Shown here piece after piece: positions 15,970-26,400 of a stretch of 42,581 nucleotides of DNA. Every line of letters begins with the position of its first letter. The stretch's first letter is position 1. A model generated the notes under the pieces. It was not told where the DNA came from and ran no database searches. It was given only the letters and a program-made list of their open reading frames with translations. Source of the DNA: Tabrizicola sp. (GTDB taxonomy: Bacteria > Pseudomonadota > Alphaproteobacteria > Rhodobacterales > Rhodobacteraceae); the NCBI GenBank assembly GCA_025458105.1, contig JALOTD010000024.1, positions 1 through 42,581 on the forward strand, read 5' to 3'. Both the position numbers and the translations under genes were made by a program.

Positions 15970-16149
15970 AAGGTCCCGCCGCGACCCTGGGGATGAGGAC
16001 GGGCAGCAAGACCAGAAGTCGCCGCCGAAATTGCAGCATCAGGGAAAGGCCATCTCTGGCCGAGCAAACTGCCGAACCTACGAACGCTCAGCCTGCGTTT
16101 GCTATCAAGTGACGTAGGGGAAAGCGAGTGCGGAAATCCTTACCTCATC

Positions 16150-16926
16150 CTAGCGGGCGGCCTGAGCGACCTCTGGCAAGCGCTGGAAAATCATGTTCAG
16201 AAGGGCACCCTTGGCCACCGCCTGGGCCGTGGTTTCAACCGAAAGGGCCTCTCGCGCAAGGCGCAGATGCTTTTCGACCATGGCCGGGCTCACTCCCATC
16301 AACAGCGCCACATCCTGGGTGGTCTTGCCATCTGCCACCCATTCGAGTGCTTCACGCTGACGGGGGCTAAGGGCACGGTGACGCGAGAGCTGCGGCAGGT
16401 GAACGATGGTCAGATGCATCATGTTGGCCACGGCAAGAATTTCTTCCTTGCGTTCCAGGAACAGGGTATCGACATCGGCATGGGTTAATCCCGGGTCGGC
16501 AATCAGGCCGAGTGCACCCTTGGACCGGGACGAGACCTCGGGGAAGCTGACAGAGATGCCCGCCGTGACACCCATCGCCACGTTCTGCCGGACGGCATCT
16601 GCCTCTTCTGCCGATAGTCGTCCTGCTTCGAAGGCCTCTTTCACCCAGGTCCAGGTGCAAGCGCCCGAACTGCGTTCAGCCCAACGGAAGACCGGGGTCT
16701 TGGCATAGAAGCCGCCCTGGAAGTACCGCTTCACATAGTCTGCATCACAGGTCGACAGAAACAGCGCATCATCAGGGTCACCGATCGTCTTCAGATGCTT
16801 GAACCGCGTGAAGCCGTAGTTTGCACGTTTGAAGCCGAGGCTTGCAAAATGGTTTGTTGCCAGGTCCCAGGCGTCGTCGATACTGGAGGCGGCGGCGATA
16901 CGGTTGAGAAGCGCGAGTGTGGTCAT
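16150..16926 (-). CDS. LuxR-type regulator with autoinducer-binding-like domain (LuxR solo)
   Basis: Transcription factor of 258 residues. An N-terminal autoinducer-binding domain spans about residues 15-165; a GerE/LuxR helix-turn-helix follows at about 187-245 (LSPRQREALEWVADGKTTQD, then MVEKHLRLAREAL). Aligning YVKRYFQGGFYAKTPVFRW with the TraR/LuxR ligand pocket, the position of the conserved Trp57 is Tyr, Tyr61 is kept, Asp70 (which contacts the signal's amide) is Thr, and Trp85 is kept in ACTWTW. No acyl-homoserine-lactone synthase gene is in the window. It therefore may respond to a different ligand or to none. The ATG has AGGGAA upstream. Targets are unknown. Confidence 0.92.
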   Translation of the reverse strand: MTTLALLNRIAAASSIDDAWDLATNHFASLGFKRANYGFTRFKHLKTIGDPDDALFLSTCDADYVKRYFQGGFYAKTPVFRWAERSSGACTWTWVKEAFEAGRLSAEEADAVRQNVAMGVTAGISVSFPEVSSRSKGALGLIADPGLTHADVDTLFLERKEEILAVANMMHLTIVHLPQLSRHRALSPRQREALEWVADGKTTQDVALLMGVSPAMVEKHLRLAREALSVETTAQAVAKGALLNMIFQRLPEVAQAAR

Positions 16927-16953
16927 CGTTCTGTTCCCTGTTGTCCGAATTCA

Positions 16954-16980
16954 CCGCATCAGGTTCTGCTGACCTTGCGG
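16954..16980. promoter_or_regulatory. Dyad symmetry upstream of the LuxR-type gene
   Basis: Nested inverted arms CCGCA...TGCGG and AGGT-N7-ACCT lie 28-54 nt upstream of the LuxR-type start, with a 2-nt asymmetry. The AGGT/ACCT arms resemble the ends of lux-box operators, so autoregulation is possible. Seen by eye, single copy. Confidence 0.3.
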
Positions 16981-17083
16981 CATTCGAAGCTTGGACGTCA
17001 GATACGGCAGGTTTCCTTGGCTTGTCTACGCTTTCACCGTGAGAAGGTCGTCAAAACGCCCGTATGACGGAAGTTGTCATCTT

Positions 17084-17770
17084 TCACGCAGATTTCGCTG
17101 CCTGCAGCCGGGGCAAGAGATGCGCGATCAGGCGGGGAAGAGCGGCATGGTCGTCGAAAATCAGCTTTGCCCCCAGTCGGTCCGGTTCAGACTTGCGATA
17201 GCCACCAGTGAACAGCGCCAACGGAATGCCTGCCGCATGCGCGGTGTCGGCGTCCACCTCGCTGTCACCCACGAACAGCGCTTTGCCCGCGCCGAGAGCC
17301 CCCAGCGCAGCCAAAAGGGGGGCCGGATCCGGTTTGTGCTGGGGCAGGGTGTCGCCACCAATGACGACCGGAAACAGCTTGGCCAGCCCGAAGTGCCGCA
17401 GGATAGCGCGGGACGGCCCCTCCGGCTTGTTGGTGCAGATCGCAAGCCGGTGGCCGGTCGCCGACAAGGCCATCAGAGCATCTGCCGCAGACGGATAAAG
17501 CGTTGTTAAATCAAACGCTTCCTCATAGATCCTGATGAAATCGCGGACGATGTCGGTTTGCAGCGCCGCGTCCGGCGAAAGGCCCTGATAGGCCATGAGA
17601 CGACCAACGAGAGTCTTGACGCCATTGCCGATGAATCCACGCACCACGCCCTGAGGAAAGGCCGCCAAACCATTGGCTAGAAATACTTTATTGGCAGAGT
17701 CTTCGATCTGCCGCGCGCTGTCGATCAACGTGCCGTCCAGATCAAAGACGAGATTAAGCCTCTCAGCCAA
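17084..17770 (-). CDS. gph: HAD-family phosphatase, probable phosphoglycolate phosphatase
   Basis: Haloacid-dehalogenase-type phosphatase of 228 residues. Motif I is VFDLDGTLIDS with the nucleophilic Asp, motif II is ICTNKPEG, motif III Lys lies in GGDTLPQHKPDPAP, and motif IV is FVGDSEVDADTA. This set and the length fit Gph, which clears 2-phosphoglycolate, although other PGP-like substrates are possible. An open frame extends upstream through the end of rpe, but the TTG at 17770 is a better start: it overlaps the rpe stop by 8 nt and leads straight into the first strand (LNLVFDLDG). The rpe-gph pair is common in proteobacteria. Confidence 0.88.
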   Translation of the reverse strand: MAERLNLVFDLDGTLIDSARQIEDSANKVFLANGLAAFPQGVVRGFIGNGVKTLVGRLMAYQGLSPDAALQTDIVRDFIRIYEEAFDLTTLYPSAADALMALSATGHRLAICTNKPEGPSRAILRHFGLAKLFPVVIGGDTLPQHKPDPAPLLAALGALGAGKALFVGDSEVDADTAHAAGIPLALFTGGYRKSEPDRLGAKLIFDDHAALPRLIAHLLPRLQAAKSA

Positions 17771-18452
17771 GCGCCGCCTCGGCTGCTGACCGGATGGCGC
17801 GGATGTTTGCGCCGTATGGCGCCGGATGATCCGCCGAGCCGCCCTTGAACACGGCGGACCCAGCAACCAGCACATCCGCGCCGGCTTTGGCAACCAAAGG
17901 CGCGGTGTCTACGGTTATCCCGCCGTCGATTTCTATGTGCACAGCGCGGTCACCCAGCATCTGACGCAGCCGGGCCACCTTGGCGACTTGGCTTGCAATG
18001 AAGCTTTGGCCGCCAAAACCGGGGTTGACCGTCATCACGCAAACCAGATCGACCATGTCCAGGACTTCGGCCACGGCCTCGACCGGCGTGCCGGGATTCA
18101 GCGCAACGCCGGCCTTTTTCCCAAGCGAACGAATGGCTTGCAGTGTGCGGTGAATGTGCGGACCAGCCTCGACATGGGCGGTGATGACGTCGGCGCCGGC
18201 CTTCGCGTAGGCCTCAAGGTAGACATCCACTGGTGAGATCATCAGATGCACATCCATCACGCCCTTGATGTGTGGGCGAATAGCGGCGCACATTGCGGGG
18301 CCAAAGGTCAGGTTCGGAACGAAATGGCCATCCATCACGTCGACATGGACCCAATCCGCGCCTTGTGCCTCGATCGCGCGGCACTCGGCACCAAAGTTGG
18401 CGAAATCCGCAGCCAGAATTGAAGGGGCGATCTTGATGGACCGATCAAACAT
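17763..18452 (-). CDS. rpe: Ribulose-phosphate 3-epimerase
   Basis: TIM-barrel enzyme of 229 residues that interconverts ribulose 5-phosphate and xylulose 5-phosphate in the pentose phosphate and Calvin pathways. Signatures: SILAADFANFGAE, the metal-site DVMDGHFVPNLTFGP, HLMISPVD, MTVNPGFGGQSFI and the phosphate loop EIDGGIT; both catalytic Asp residues and the metal-binding His are present. It is followed by gph with an 8-nt overlap. About 68 nt separate it from the last gene of the injection-system operon on the same strand, with no terminator visible in between. Confidence 0.97.
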   Translation of the reverse strand: MFDRSIKIAPSILAADFANFGAECRAIEAQGADWVHVDVMDGHFVPNLTFGPAMCAAIRPHIKGVMDVHLMISPVDVYLEAYAKAGADVITAHVEAGPHIHRTLQAIRSLGKKAGVALNPGTPVEAVAEVLDMVDLVCVMTVNPGFGGQSFIASQVAKVARLRQMLGDRAVHIEIDGGITVDTAPLVAKAGADVLVAGSAVFKGGSADHPAPYGANIRAIRSAAEAALG

Positions 18453-18520
18453 GGGGCAGGCTCCAGACGGTTCGTAGGCCTCATATCCCGGTGGGTACTG
18501 CCTTTCCAGTGCCTGTTACT

Positions 18521-19777
18521 TTACATAATACTGATTATGCGATATACAGAGATCGGACGTCGCAAAGCAGCCGGTTCATCGTCCATCTTGGCGGGACGAG
18601 ATGCGCAGAGCCGGTCGGTCGCGACGCTATGGATGATGATGCCGGCGCTGCAGAATTCGCGTCGACTTTCGCCACCGAGCAGTCCCCAGGGCGATTGCCA
18701 GGATGATCCAACACCGCAGCCTGAGGGATCAAGGCGACCGGCAGTTCCGCGCAAGGCGCACAGCAATTCGTCTTCCGTTGGCAGACGCAGCCGCAGACCG
18801 GTTGCGGTCTCAAGGGCGGCGAGCGTTGTCAGGCATTCAGCTGCGGAGCAAACGGCCATCGCAGTTTCGGCAATAAGGAATGGTTCGGGCGTGTGGCGGC
18901 GAGCGGTTGCCGGGATGTCGGGATCGCCCAGCCAGTGTGGGACTGCCTCGATCCGGCGAAAGGCCTGACCGGCAAGCAGCTGCGGCAATATCGGTTCCGG
19001 CGAAGGTTCGACATATGGGGCCAGGCGCAGATCCATCTCGGGATCGCCCTGCCCCAGCATGGCCCGCCAGAACCGGTTTACGCGAGAGCTATCCGACCCC
19101 GGTCGTTCCCCTTGGAGGGTAGCCGAGGCCAGTTTGCGGATTGCAACCCTGATCTCGCCCGACGCCTGACGCGGAAAAGCCGGCAAGAGATCGGACAGAC
19201 CAAGCCGAGCGGCGGCGATCATCGCCGTGGCGGCTGTCTCTGGACTGGCGGCCAGGCCGAACAGGGCAAGATCGGCGGTGTCAGGGCTGTCGTGCTTTAA
19301 GGCCTGGCGCAGGCACTGGCGTTGGCGGTCCGGCGGAAGCGAGGCGAAAAAGCGTGCCTCGGCACATAAGGGTGAGAGACGGTGTGCGGCATCCAGGGCA
19401 AGACCGGACAAGGGGTCGGGTAAGCGCAACGCGCGCAGAAGAATCGACCGGCGCAAGTGCCCCTGCCCCAATGCGGCCGCCGCCTCGATCCCGAAGAGTG
19501 CCCTCTCCGGATCGGGCGAGCGGATCATCTCTGGCAAATCGGTGACGGGAAGGCTGGGAAGATCGGGCAGAACCGGGCCTTCGATGACCCGCAATCGTAG
19601 CGCCGGGTTGAAGTGGTAATCCAGTTGCAGACCCTCGCGGGAAAAGGCGGCCATCTCCGGCTCGCCCGCCAGCAACGGCGGCAGCAATGCCGGTATGCGG
19701 TCCTTAGTCCACCCAAGGCTGTTGAGCCGCAGTTCCAGCGCGCCAAACGTCAGTTCAGGAGGCAGAACCTGGCGCAT
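18521..19777 (-). CDS. Helical-repeat-like protein with a reduced FGE/sulfatase-modifying-factor-like C-terminus
   Basis: A 418-residue protein, last gene of the injection-system operon. Residues about 60-220 look like short helical pairs rich in Ala/Leu (RALFGIEAAAALGQGHLRRS, ADLALFGLAASPETAATAMI), resembling HEAT-type repeats. The C-terminal third resembles formylglycine-generating-enzyme-type domains: ETATGLRLRLPTEDELLCAL (compare the family pattern with RLPTEAEWEYAA), then PWGLLGGESRREFC in the place of the family's GLYDMxGNVWEW, and a terminal RRPISVYRI like the GFR tail. Much of the usual domain length is missing, so catalysis is doubtful. Start: ATG at 19777; a TTG at 19795 is upstream. 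The final codons are AT-rich. Both assignments are by eye. Confidence 0.7.
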   Translation of the reverse strand: MRQVLPPELTFGALELRLNSLGWTKDRIPALLPPLLAGEPEMAAFSREGLQLDYHFNPALRLRVIEGPVLPDLPSLPVTDLPEMIRSPDPERALFGIEAAAALGQGHLRRSILLRALRLPDPLSGLALDAAHRLSPLCAEARFFASLPPDRQRQCLRQALKHDSPDTADLALFGLAASPETAATAMIAAARLGLSDLLPAFPRQASGEIRVAIRKLASATLQGERPGSDSSRVNRFWRAMLGQGDPEMDLRLAPYVEPSPEPILPQLLAGQAFRRIEAVPHWLGDPDIPATARRHTPEPFLIAETAMAVCSAAECLTTLAALETATGLRLRLPTEDELLCALRGTAGRLDPSGCGVGSSWQSPWGLLGGESRREFCSAGIIIHSVATDRLCASRPAKMDDEPAALRRPISVYRIISIM

Positions 19778-19787
19778 CCCCTGCTCT

Positions 19788-20465
19788 CTATCCAATCTGA
19801 TTGGTCAGCCAGGAAACTGGGGGCTGCCCCTTTGGCGCAAGAAGCTGCACGACAAACAGAAGTTGATGCCAAGTAACCTTGTTGGCCCGCGCTTCGGCAG
19901 GAAACGCATCTCTCCAGGCAGGCCACAGCGGCGCGGCGTCACCAGACAGAAGGGCTGCGAGGAACGGGCGGATGGGCGCCAAATCGGCGATTTCCTTGGA
20001 CTTTTCGATCTGATTGAAGCGAAGCATGGCAAGGATGACACCGTCCCTCGCTTCATCGCTGAAATCGCTCATCTGGAGCAGGCGTCCAAGTACGGTGCTG
20101 GTCTCAGGCCCAGTCAGATCGACGGCAAGCTCTGTCCAGCGCATGGCATCGGCCAAAGAGAACAGCGTGAGAGCCGCCAGATTGGGGGTGTCGAGAATGT
20201 CCAGTTCCGCGCCGCCCGGCGCGTCGGCAACGGCATGGGCAAAAGGCACGAGTTCCTTGCACAGCGCCTTGGCCAGTGCCTCATGTCCGGCGAAGGCCGC
20301 CCGGATCACCAGGTCCGTCGCACGCAGGAAAGCCGGGCCAAAGAACGGGTGGCGGACCTCGTATTTCTGCAGATCCTTGTAAAAGGCGGCAAAAGCCATG
20401 GCGACGGGGCCCACTCCGCCTGTGGGCGCGCGGATCGTCTGCCAGGTCTGTTCCGGATCGGCCAT
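19788..20465 (-). CDS. Hypothetical protein of the injection-system operon
   Basis: A 225-residue protein I do not recognise. It has no signal peptide and no clear membrane helix; predicted mostly helical from its Ala/Leu/Phe-rich pattern (MAFAAFYKDLQKYEV, LVIRAAFAGHEALAKALCKE, LTLFSLADAMRWTELAV). It lies 23 nt after the giant annexin-repeat gene and 10 nt before the FGE-like gene, and is clearly co-transcribed with them. Small helical proteins beside large toxins can be chaperones or loading adaptors, and that is a reasonable guess here, but nothing in the sequence proves it. Confidence 0.75.
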   Translation of the reverse strand: MADPEQTWQTIRAPTGGVGPVAMAFAAFYKDLQKYEVRHPFFGPAFLRATDLVIRAAFAGHEALAKALCKELVPFAHAVADAPGGAELDILDTPNLAALTLFSLADAMRWTELAVDLTGPETSTVLGRLLQMSDFSDEARDGVILAMLRFNQIEKSKEIADLAPIRPFLAALLSGDAAPLWPAWRDAFPAEARANKVTWHQLLFVVQLLAPKGQPPVSWLTNQIG

Positions 20466-20488
20466 CGGGTCCTCGCGTCCTTTTCTAG

Positions 20489-23400
20489 TTACAGGCGTTG
20501 GTGAACACTCTTGAGGCGGAAGATCTCACTGCCGCGGATGCCCTTGCGCTTGAGCGCTTTGGCGACCGCGTCCATCAATTCTGCTTCCAGCTTTGATCTG
20601 TCACCGTGATGGTCCGACAGGTCAACCACTAGTCCAAGCTCGCGATGACTGCCATCGGGCATGATGACGGCCTTGGCAAGGCGTTCTGCCAATCGGTCCG
20701 CCAGGGCATCGATCTGGGCAGCAGTGTTCAGGTGGCCTGCCTGCTCTACTGAGAAGAGGTTGCCCTGAAGGTCGGCGAACGGGGCTTCGGGCAAGGTGGT
20801 GAAGCGAAGGTCGCGCTTCAGGGCCTTTGCGGCAGCAGCGGCGTTCTGCACGACATGCGGGACCATGGTTTCCGCGCGGATGTCGCGCAATACCTTGAGA
20901 AATTGGCCGCCCTGTAGCCCTTTCCAGTCGGCCTTCAGCCGCTGCATCAGCGCATCGGCACCTTCGAACCCAAGCTTGGTGTGCGGGGTCACGCGAATCA
21001 GAAGCTCGATGTTGCCCGCCTCCATTGCCGCAAGCGCCTTCTTGTACTGGAAGGGGGTAAGCCCAAGCTTCTTTGCCACGATGTCGGCGGCAATCTCATT
21101 CGACAGGTCCGCAATCGCCGCGGCCCGATCATCTACGGCATCTGCCATCGCCCCCCAATATCCGTCAGACCCGATCTTGGACAGGAAGGTCATTTCATCG
21201 AACGCACCGCCAAGCTGGTCTTCCGCCCGGGCCAGAGCGGCGACGCGATCTTCCGCCGTTGGCGTCAGTTTGCTGCGCAAGTCCTCAAGGTTCTTGATCA
21301 GGTTTCCGGGCGGATCGCCCTTGTGGGTCGAGACGGCGGTGAACTCCTTGTAGTTGACATAGTCGTTGTAGCTCTTGACCTCGATCACGGTCAGAACGGG
21401 CGTTCCGTCGGCCTCAAGCCGGACCTCGATACCGTCAAAACCAGTGCCGTCGGCCCGTTGCACCTTGAATGTCGCAATGACCGGGCTGTTCGGATCAGCC
21501 ACATTCATCTTCGAGACGACATCCGACATGCCTTCGGCCGTTCCGCCACCCCCGGCAATCGCCGAACCACTTTTCGACCAACCGCCCTCCTGCAGGGTCT
21601 TGTGGTCAATGTTCAGCGCCTCTTCCCGCCGGGCGACGATCTTGTCTGGCTGGGCGGGGTCTATCAGGCCAACTTCCCGGTAGGTGCGCTTGAAGTGAAG
21701 CTTCTGCCCTCGGTTGTGCTTGAACGGCGGGATAACGCCATCCAGGTCGACGATTTCTCCGGCAGGTGTATCTACCCAGGCAGAACCGTTGTGCATTTTC
21801 AGCTCGCCGTCGATCACCTTAAATGGCGTCTTTCCCTTTCCTTCAAGATTCACGGTGAATTCCGCGTCGTCAGCCAGATCGATTTCCGACCAGTCCTTCT
21901 TGTAGGGCGTGCCGTCGGGTTGCGGTAAAAGCTTGGCCTGTAGGCCTTGGCCCTTAAATTTTTCGCCCTTTGGAAACGGGCTGTCTGTCAGCACATCGCC
22001 AACCTTCGGAGGTTCGGTCTTCTTGCTGAAGAGCCGCGCGGGTTGATCGAGCCAGGGTGGCGGGTCGCGCAGGCCCTTGGCCATGGCAATGCGGTCCATC
22101 GGGCCCATGCCGGCCACCTCGGCAGCCCGCTTTTCAAGGTTGGCAAGCGCCTTTTCGGCATCGGCGATCTGTTTCGACAGAGTGCCCGTGTCCCCTGCCC
22201 TGCCCGCCTTGATGTCCGCTTCCAGCGAGGCGATCAGCTTCTTCTGGGCGTCGATTTCAAGATCGACCTTGATGGCATAGGCCTCCATCTTCTCGGCGAG
22301 CGTCAGCTTGTCCCAGTCCTTCAGCCGGGTTTCGTCCAGCTTGCGCGCCAGGGGGCCTAGATCGGGGTCGGCGATCTGGCGCAGGTGGATGCCTTCCTCG
22401 CGCAGGACCGACAGCGGCGCGCCTTCACGCAAGAGAACGCGGGGGGTGCCGTTTTCGATGATGGTGACCGCCATGCCGCTGTCGGACCGCGTCAGCCGCG
22501 CAAAGTCGGCCTCAGAGAGGATCTCGACCTTGAAGCCCGCAAGGGCCTTACGCTCGGCTGGGGGAAGACCGGCCATCAGGTTCTCGCGCAGGGTCTTCTG
22601 CAGGGCAGCGTCATCGGCCTGCTTGGCCAGGCGATCGGCGGCGGCCTTGTCCCAGGCCTGCAGGAAATCACCCATCTTCGCATCAGGGTTTTCCGCCTTG
22701 TGCGCCTTCCATGCCGCAAGGCGGTCTTGTGGCGTGCCGCGATTGGCCAGAAGATCCATGGACCCCTTTGGCGTTGGCAGAACATCGGGTTTGGGCATCT
22801 TGATCCCGCCGATCGACCCAAGCCCTCCGCCCAAGGCAAAGCCAAACCCCGTTTCCATCAGCGTGCCGCCGACGATATTGGCCAGAGGGTTGCCCTGCCA
22901 GTTCTTGTCGTTCAGCATGTTGCCTGCCAGTGCCGAGGGCAGTGCGCCGGCCGCGCCCTCGACCCCTTCGGCGATGCCATGCGCCAGCATCCTTTGCGTG
23001 CGTGAGGACGATTGCGCCATCTTGGCCAGCGTGGCGGCCAGTTTGGTGGCGGCGAGTCCTCCTGCCTTTTTGCCACCCGCGCTTGCGACCCGCAGCAACG
23101 CGTTTCCAACTCCAGCAGTCGCGGCTGCTGCGGCGGCATCCACAATGCCCACTACGGCATCGATGGCCATTTCCTCGGCCCCGTAGGCATTGCCCTTCAG
23201 TACCGCCTTGACCGTCATCCCTGCCAAAGCCGCGTAAAGCGCGCCAAGCACCGCCCCCGCAATCCCGCCGGTAGCGACCGTCACCGCGATTCCAACGACG
23301 AGGGCTGCCACAGTGGCGACTGCGTCCGTCACGGCGTCCACTTGCGCGCGGTACTGCTCGACCGCAGACGACACCCCTACCCCGCGCGACCGGAACTGGG

Positions 23401-26400
23401 CCAGCGCCCGGTCCCGTTCTGCCTTGGGGGCATTGGGGTCCTTCATCAGGTCATACTGCCTGCGCATCTTGGCGAGACGCGCCTCCAGCACGTCGCGCTC
23501 ATGTCCGGTGATGGGTGAGTTCGTCAGCTCCCAGTTGGTCTTGAGCCGGGCCTGTTCCATCTCTTCGTCGATGTTTTCCGGCACGCCGCGCAGCGTGACC
23601 TTCATGTCAAAGCCTTCGCGCCCGTCCAGTTCTTCGGAGGCGATCTCTTGCACCGTCGGACGCCCAAGCTTTGCGAGGTCCGTGTTCAGCTCCTCGATCT
23701 CCTTCCTGGTCAGGCCCTGGGTCGCGCGTTTGAAATCCTCTTCATCGGTTCCAGGGCCGCGCGTGGCAAAGTCGACCCGCTGGGCGCGGGTCAGGTGCCC
23801 GCCCTGCTTACGCAGAGCTTGCGCCTTTTCGCGGTCGGTGCCGGACATGTTGAAGACGATCATCGCGTCCAGACCGCCCTTGCCCCAGCGGCTGTAATTC
23901 TTGTTGCCGTCGTAGGCTGCCTCCAGCTTGGCCATGTTTTCCTTGCCACCTTCGATGGCGGCGGTCTCCATCTCGCGGTCAAGGGCGCGTTCGGCGGCGG
24001 CGAGCGTGTATGGGTCCCAGCCCTCTTTCCGCGCCCTTTCCTGGATCGCGTCGCGCCGGGCCCGCCAGGCTGGGTCGCGCTTCAGGGCGTCAAGCGCGCG
24101 GTTGTACTGGTTTTCCAGCACTCCGTTGATCACATCGTCATCGGCGTAGAGGATGCCCTGTTTTTCCTGTTCCAGCCGGGCCGCATCGGCTGCGGCAAGG
24201 TCGTTGTCGGCCAGGGCGTTGGCAAGATCGAGCGTCGGGCCACTGAGTTCCGATTTGTAGGCGCTGCGCAGCGCGCTTTCCTGGTCGTCAGGGCTGCCGT
24301 AGCGGGCGTCGTACTTGGCCTCGACGTCCATGTTGCGGCGGGCCACCTCGGCTTCCATTTCCTCGGCCTTCAGCGGGCGCATCTTGCCGTTTCCGTCCGG
24401 CACCTGCATGGCGGCGACATCGTTGCGGATATCGGCATAGACGCCCTCGATCTGTGCCTCGTCAGTGCCCAGACCCAGGAAGCCGCCGTGCATCGCCTGG
24501 TCCAGCGCGATGGCATCGGCCTTGGCAGTGTCGCCCTCCATCAGCGCATCCGAGCGTTCCAGGTCGTGGCCGCTCATCTCGTCCTTGAGCTCGGCGTCCA
24601 GATCGACACCGTAGCGACGGCGGTATTCGGCCTTGATGGCCGCGCGTTCCTCTTCGGACTTGCCGCGCAGCATCTTCATGATCGTGTCTTCGTCAGTGCC
24701 AAGGCCGTCCATCGCCTCGTGCAACGCACCGACGGCTTCGGTCACCACATCGCCATTCAGCGCACCCTGGGCGCGCAAGAGCTCACCCCCGCCAAGCTCG
24801 GACTTGAGATCGGCATCAAGATCACGCTTGTGGTCCTGATTGTAGGTGGCACGCACCGCCCGACCGGCGAGGGGGCTGAGGCCGGACAGATTGGCGAAGA
24901 TCTTATCTTCATCCGTGCCCCACCCCGTCACGCCGCCAAACATCGCGTTGTAGCAGTTGTCGGCTATGGTCGTGGCAGAGAAGCCCAGGTTCTCGGCCTG
25001 TGCGATTTCTTCCAGATTGTCGGCCTCGGAATAGGGTTTGGCCATCACCTCGGCGCGCAGCTTCTCGACAAGCTTGCCGCGCTCTTCGCCGCTGACGCGG
25101 TAGCGCAGTCCTGCAGCGACGGCCCCTAGCGCATCGCGGCTGCCAGGCGGTGCGGCATAGTAGGTCTTGATGACCTCTTGCTGTTCCTTGGACAGCGTCT
25201 TGAACGCCGCATTCGTCTTGAGGTCGACATCCTCGCCCTGGCTGGAGACGAAGGACTGAAGCGTGCCCGCGTTCGCGATGGTGGCATCGCGCGCCTCGCC
25301 AGCCCGCTGTTCGGCCCAGAGATCCGCCTCGGCTTCGGCCTGGCCCGACCAGTCAAGGAATCTCTGATAGAATTCGGCGAAGAACCCCTGGTGTTCCCCG
25401 GTCGCTTTCAGTGCCCAGTCGCGAATGCTTTGGGTCGCGTCCAGCGCAGCCTGGGTCGCGTCCATCCGATAGCCGTCGGTTTCTTTTGTGACCGCTTCAC
25501 GCAAGCCGCGGACGGCCTTGCCGACGGCGCGCTTCTGCTCGGCAGCCCAGTTCCGGATACTGCCCTTCTTCAGGGTGTCGAGGTACAGCGTTTCGGGCTT
25601 GCTGGCCTTGTCTATGGTGGCCTGGTCGCCCTCTGCGGTGGTGTCATAGGCTTTTTCCTGCAGCCGCAGAGCGCGGTCGAGCGCTGTGTGCCTGCGGAGC
25701 TTTGCCTGTTCGTAGTCGAACTTGATCCGCGCGACCTTGCGGTTGATCCGACCGATTTCCTGGTCGCGGCGCAGGTTTATCGCTTGCGGACTGTCCTCGC
25801 CGACAGAAGCGGCCACAACCGCATGGGTTTTTGCATCGCGCCCCATCAGGGCTGCGTCGACCTCGGCCTCTTCGTCGTGGCCAGTCTTGGTGATTTCTTC
25901 CTCGCCTTCCTTCTTGCCGTCTTGCAAGGCGGTATGGCTGGTATCGGCGGCCTTCTGTAGGGCATCGCGCCGCTGGGTCACGGCGGCATCCATCTGCTCT
26001 GCGGTAATGCCGGCATCGGTCGCGATGCGGCGCAGCTGGGCTGTCAGAGCCTCGGTGACACCTCCCAGCATGTCATCGCCGATGGTTGCGTATACGCGGC
26101 TGAGAACGCCGTTCGGATAGGCCTCATCGCGCGCAGCCGTCAGGATCGGTGCCGCCTGTTCGCCAGGGTTGACCAGAAGCCGTGCGATCACGTCCTTCAT
26201 GATTGCGGTGCCCATCGGCGGCAAGGGTTCGCGCGGCGGCGGCGGGCTGTCGACGATCGTGGCACCGACCGCCGTTCCGGGCGGCAGTTCGGGAACCGGC
26301 TGGGCCAGGCTTTGCTGGACGCCATCGATACAGGCCTGGGCCGCTGGCGCTGGCGCATCTGGCACCGACTGGCTTGGCGCAGTGGCGGGGTCACGGACGA

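Noticed and set aside
15842..16039. 65-residue minus-strand frame with a hydrophobic start (MLQFRRRLLVLLPVLIP)
   Set aside because: It looks like a short secreted peptide at first, but it runs through both terminator hairpins and into the end of tsf, so translation is unlikely.
22380..22420. EEGIHLRQ in the giant protein as a metalloprotease (HExxH/DUF4157-like) motif
   Set aside because: The first His of HExxH is replaced by Glu and no further zinc ligand is evident, so I do not call a protease.
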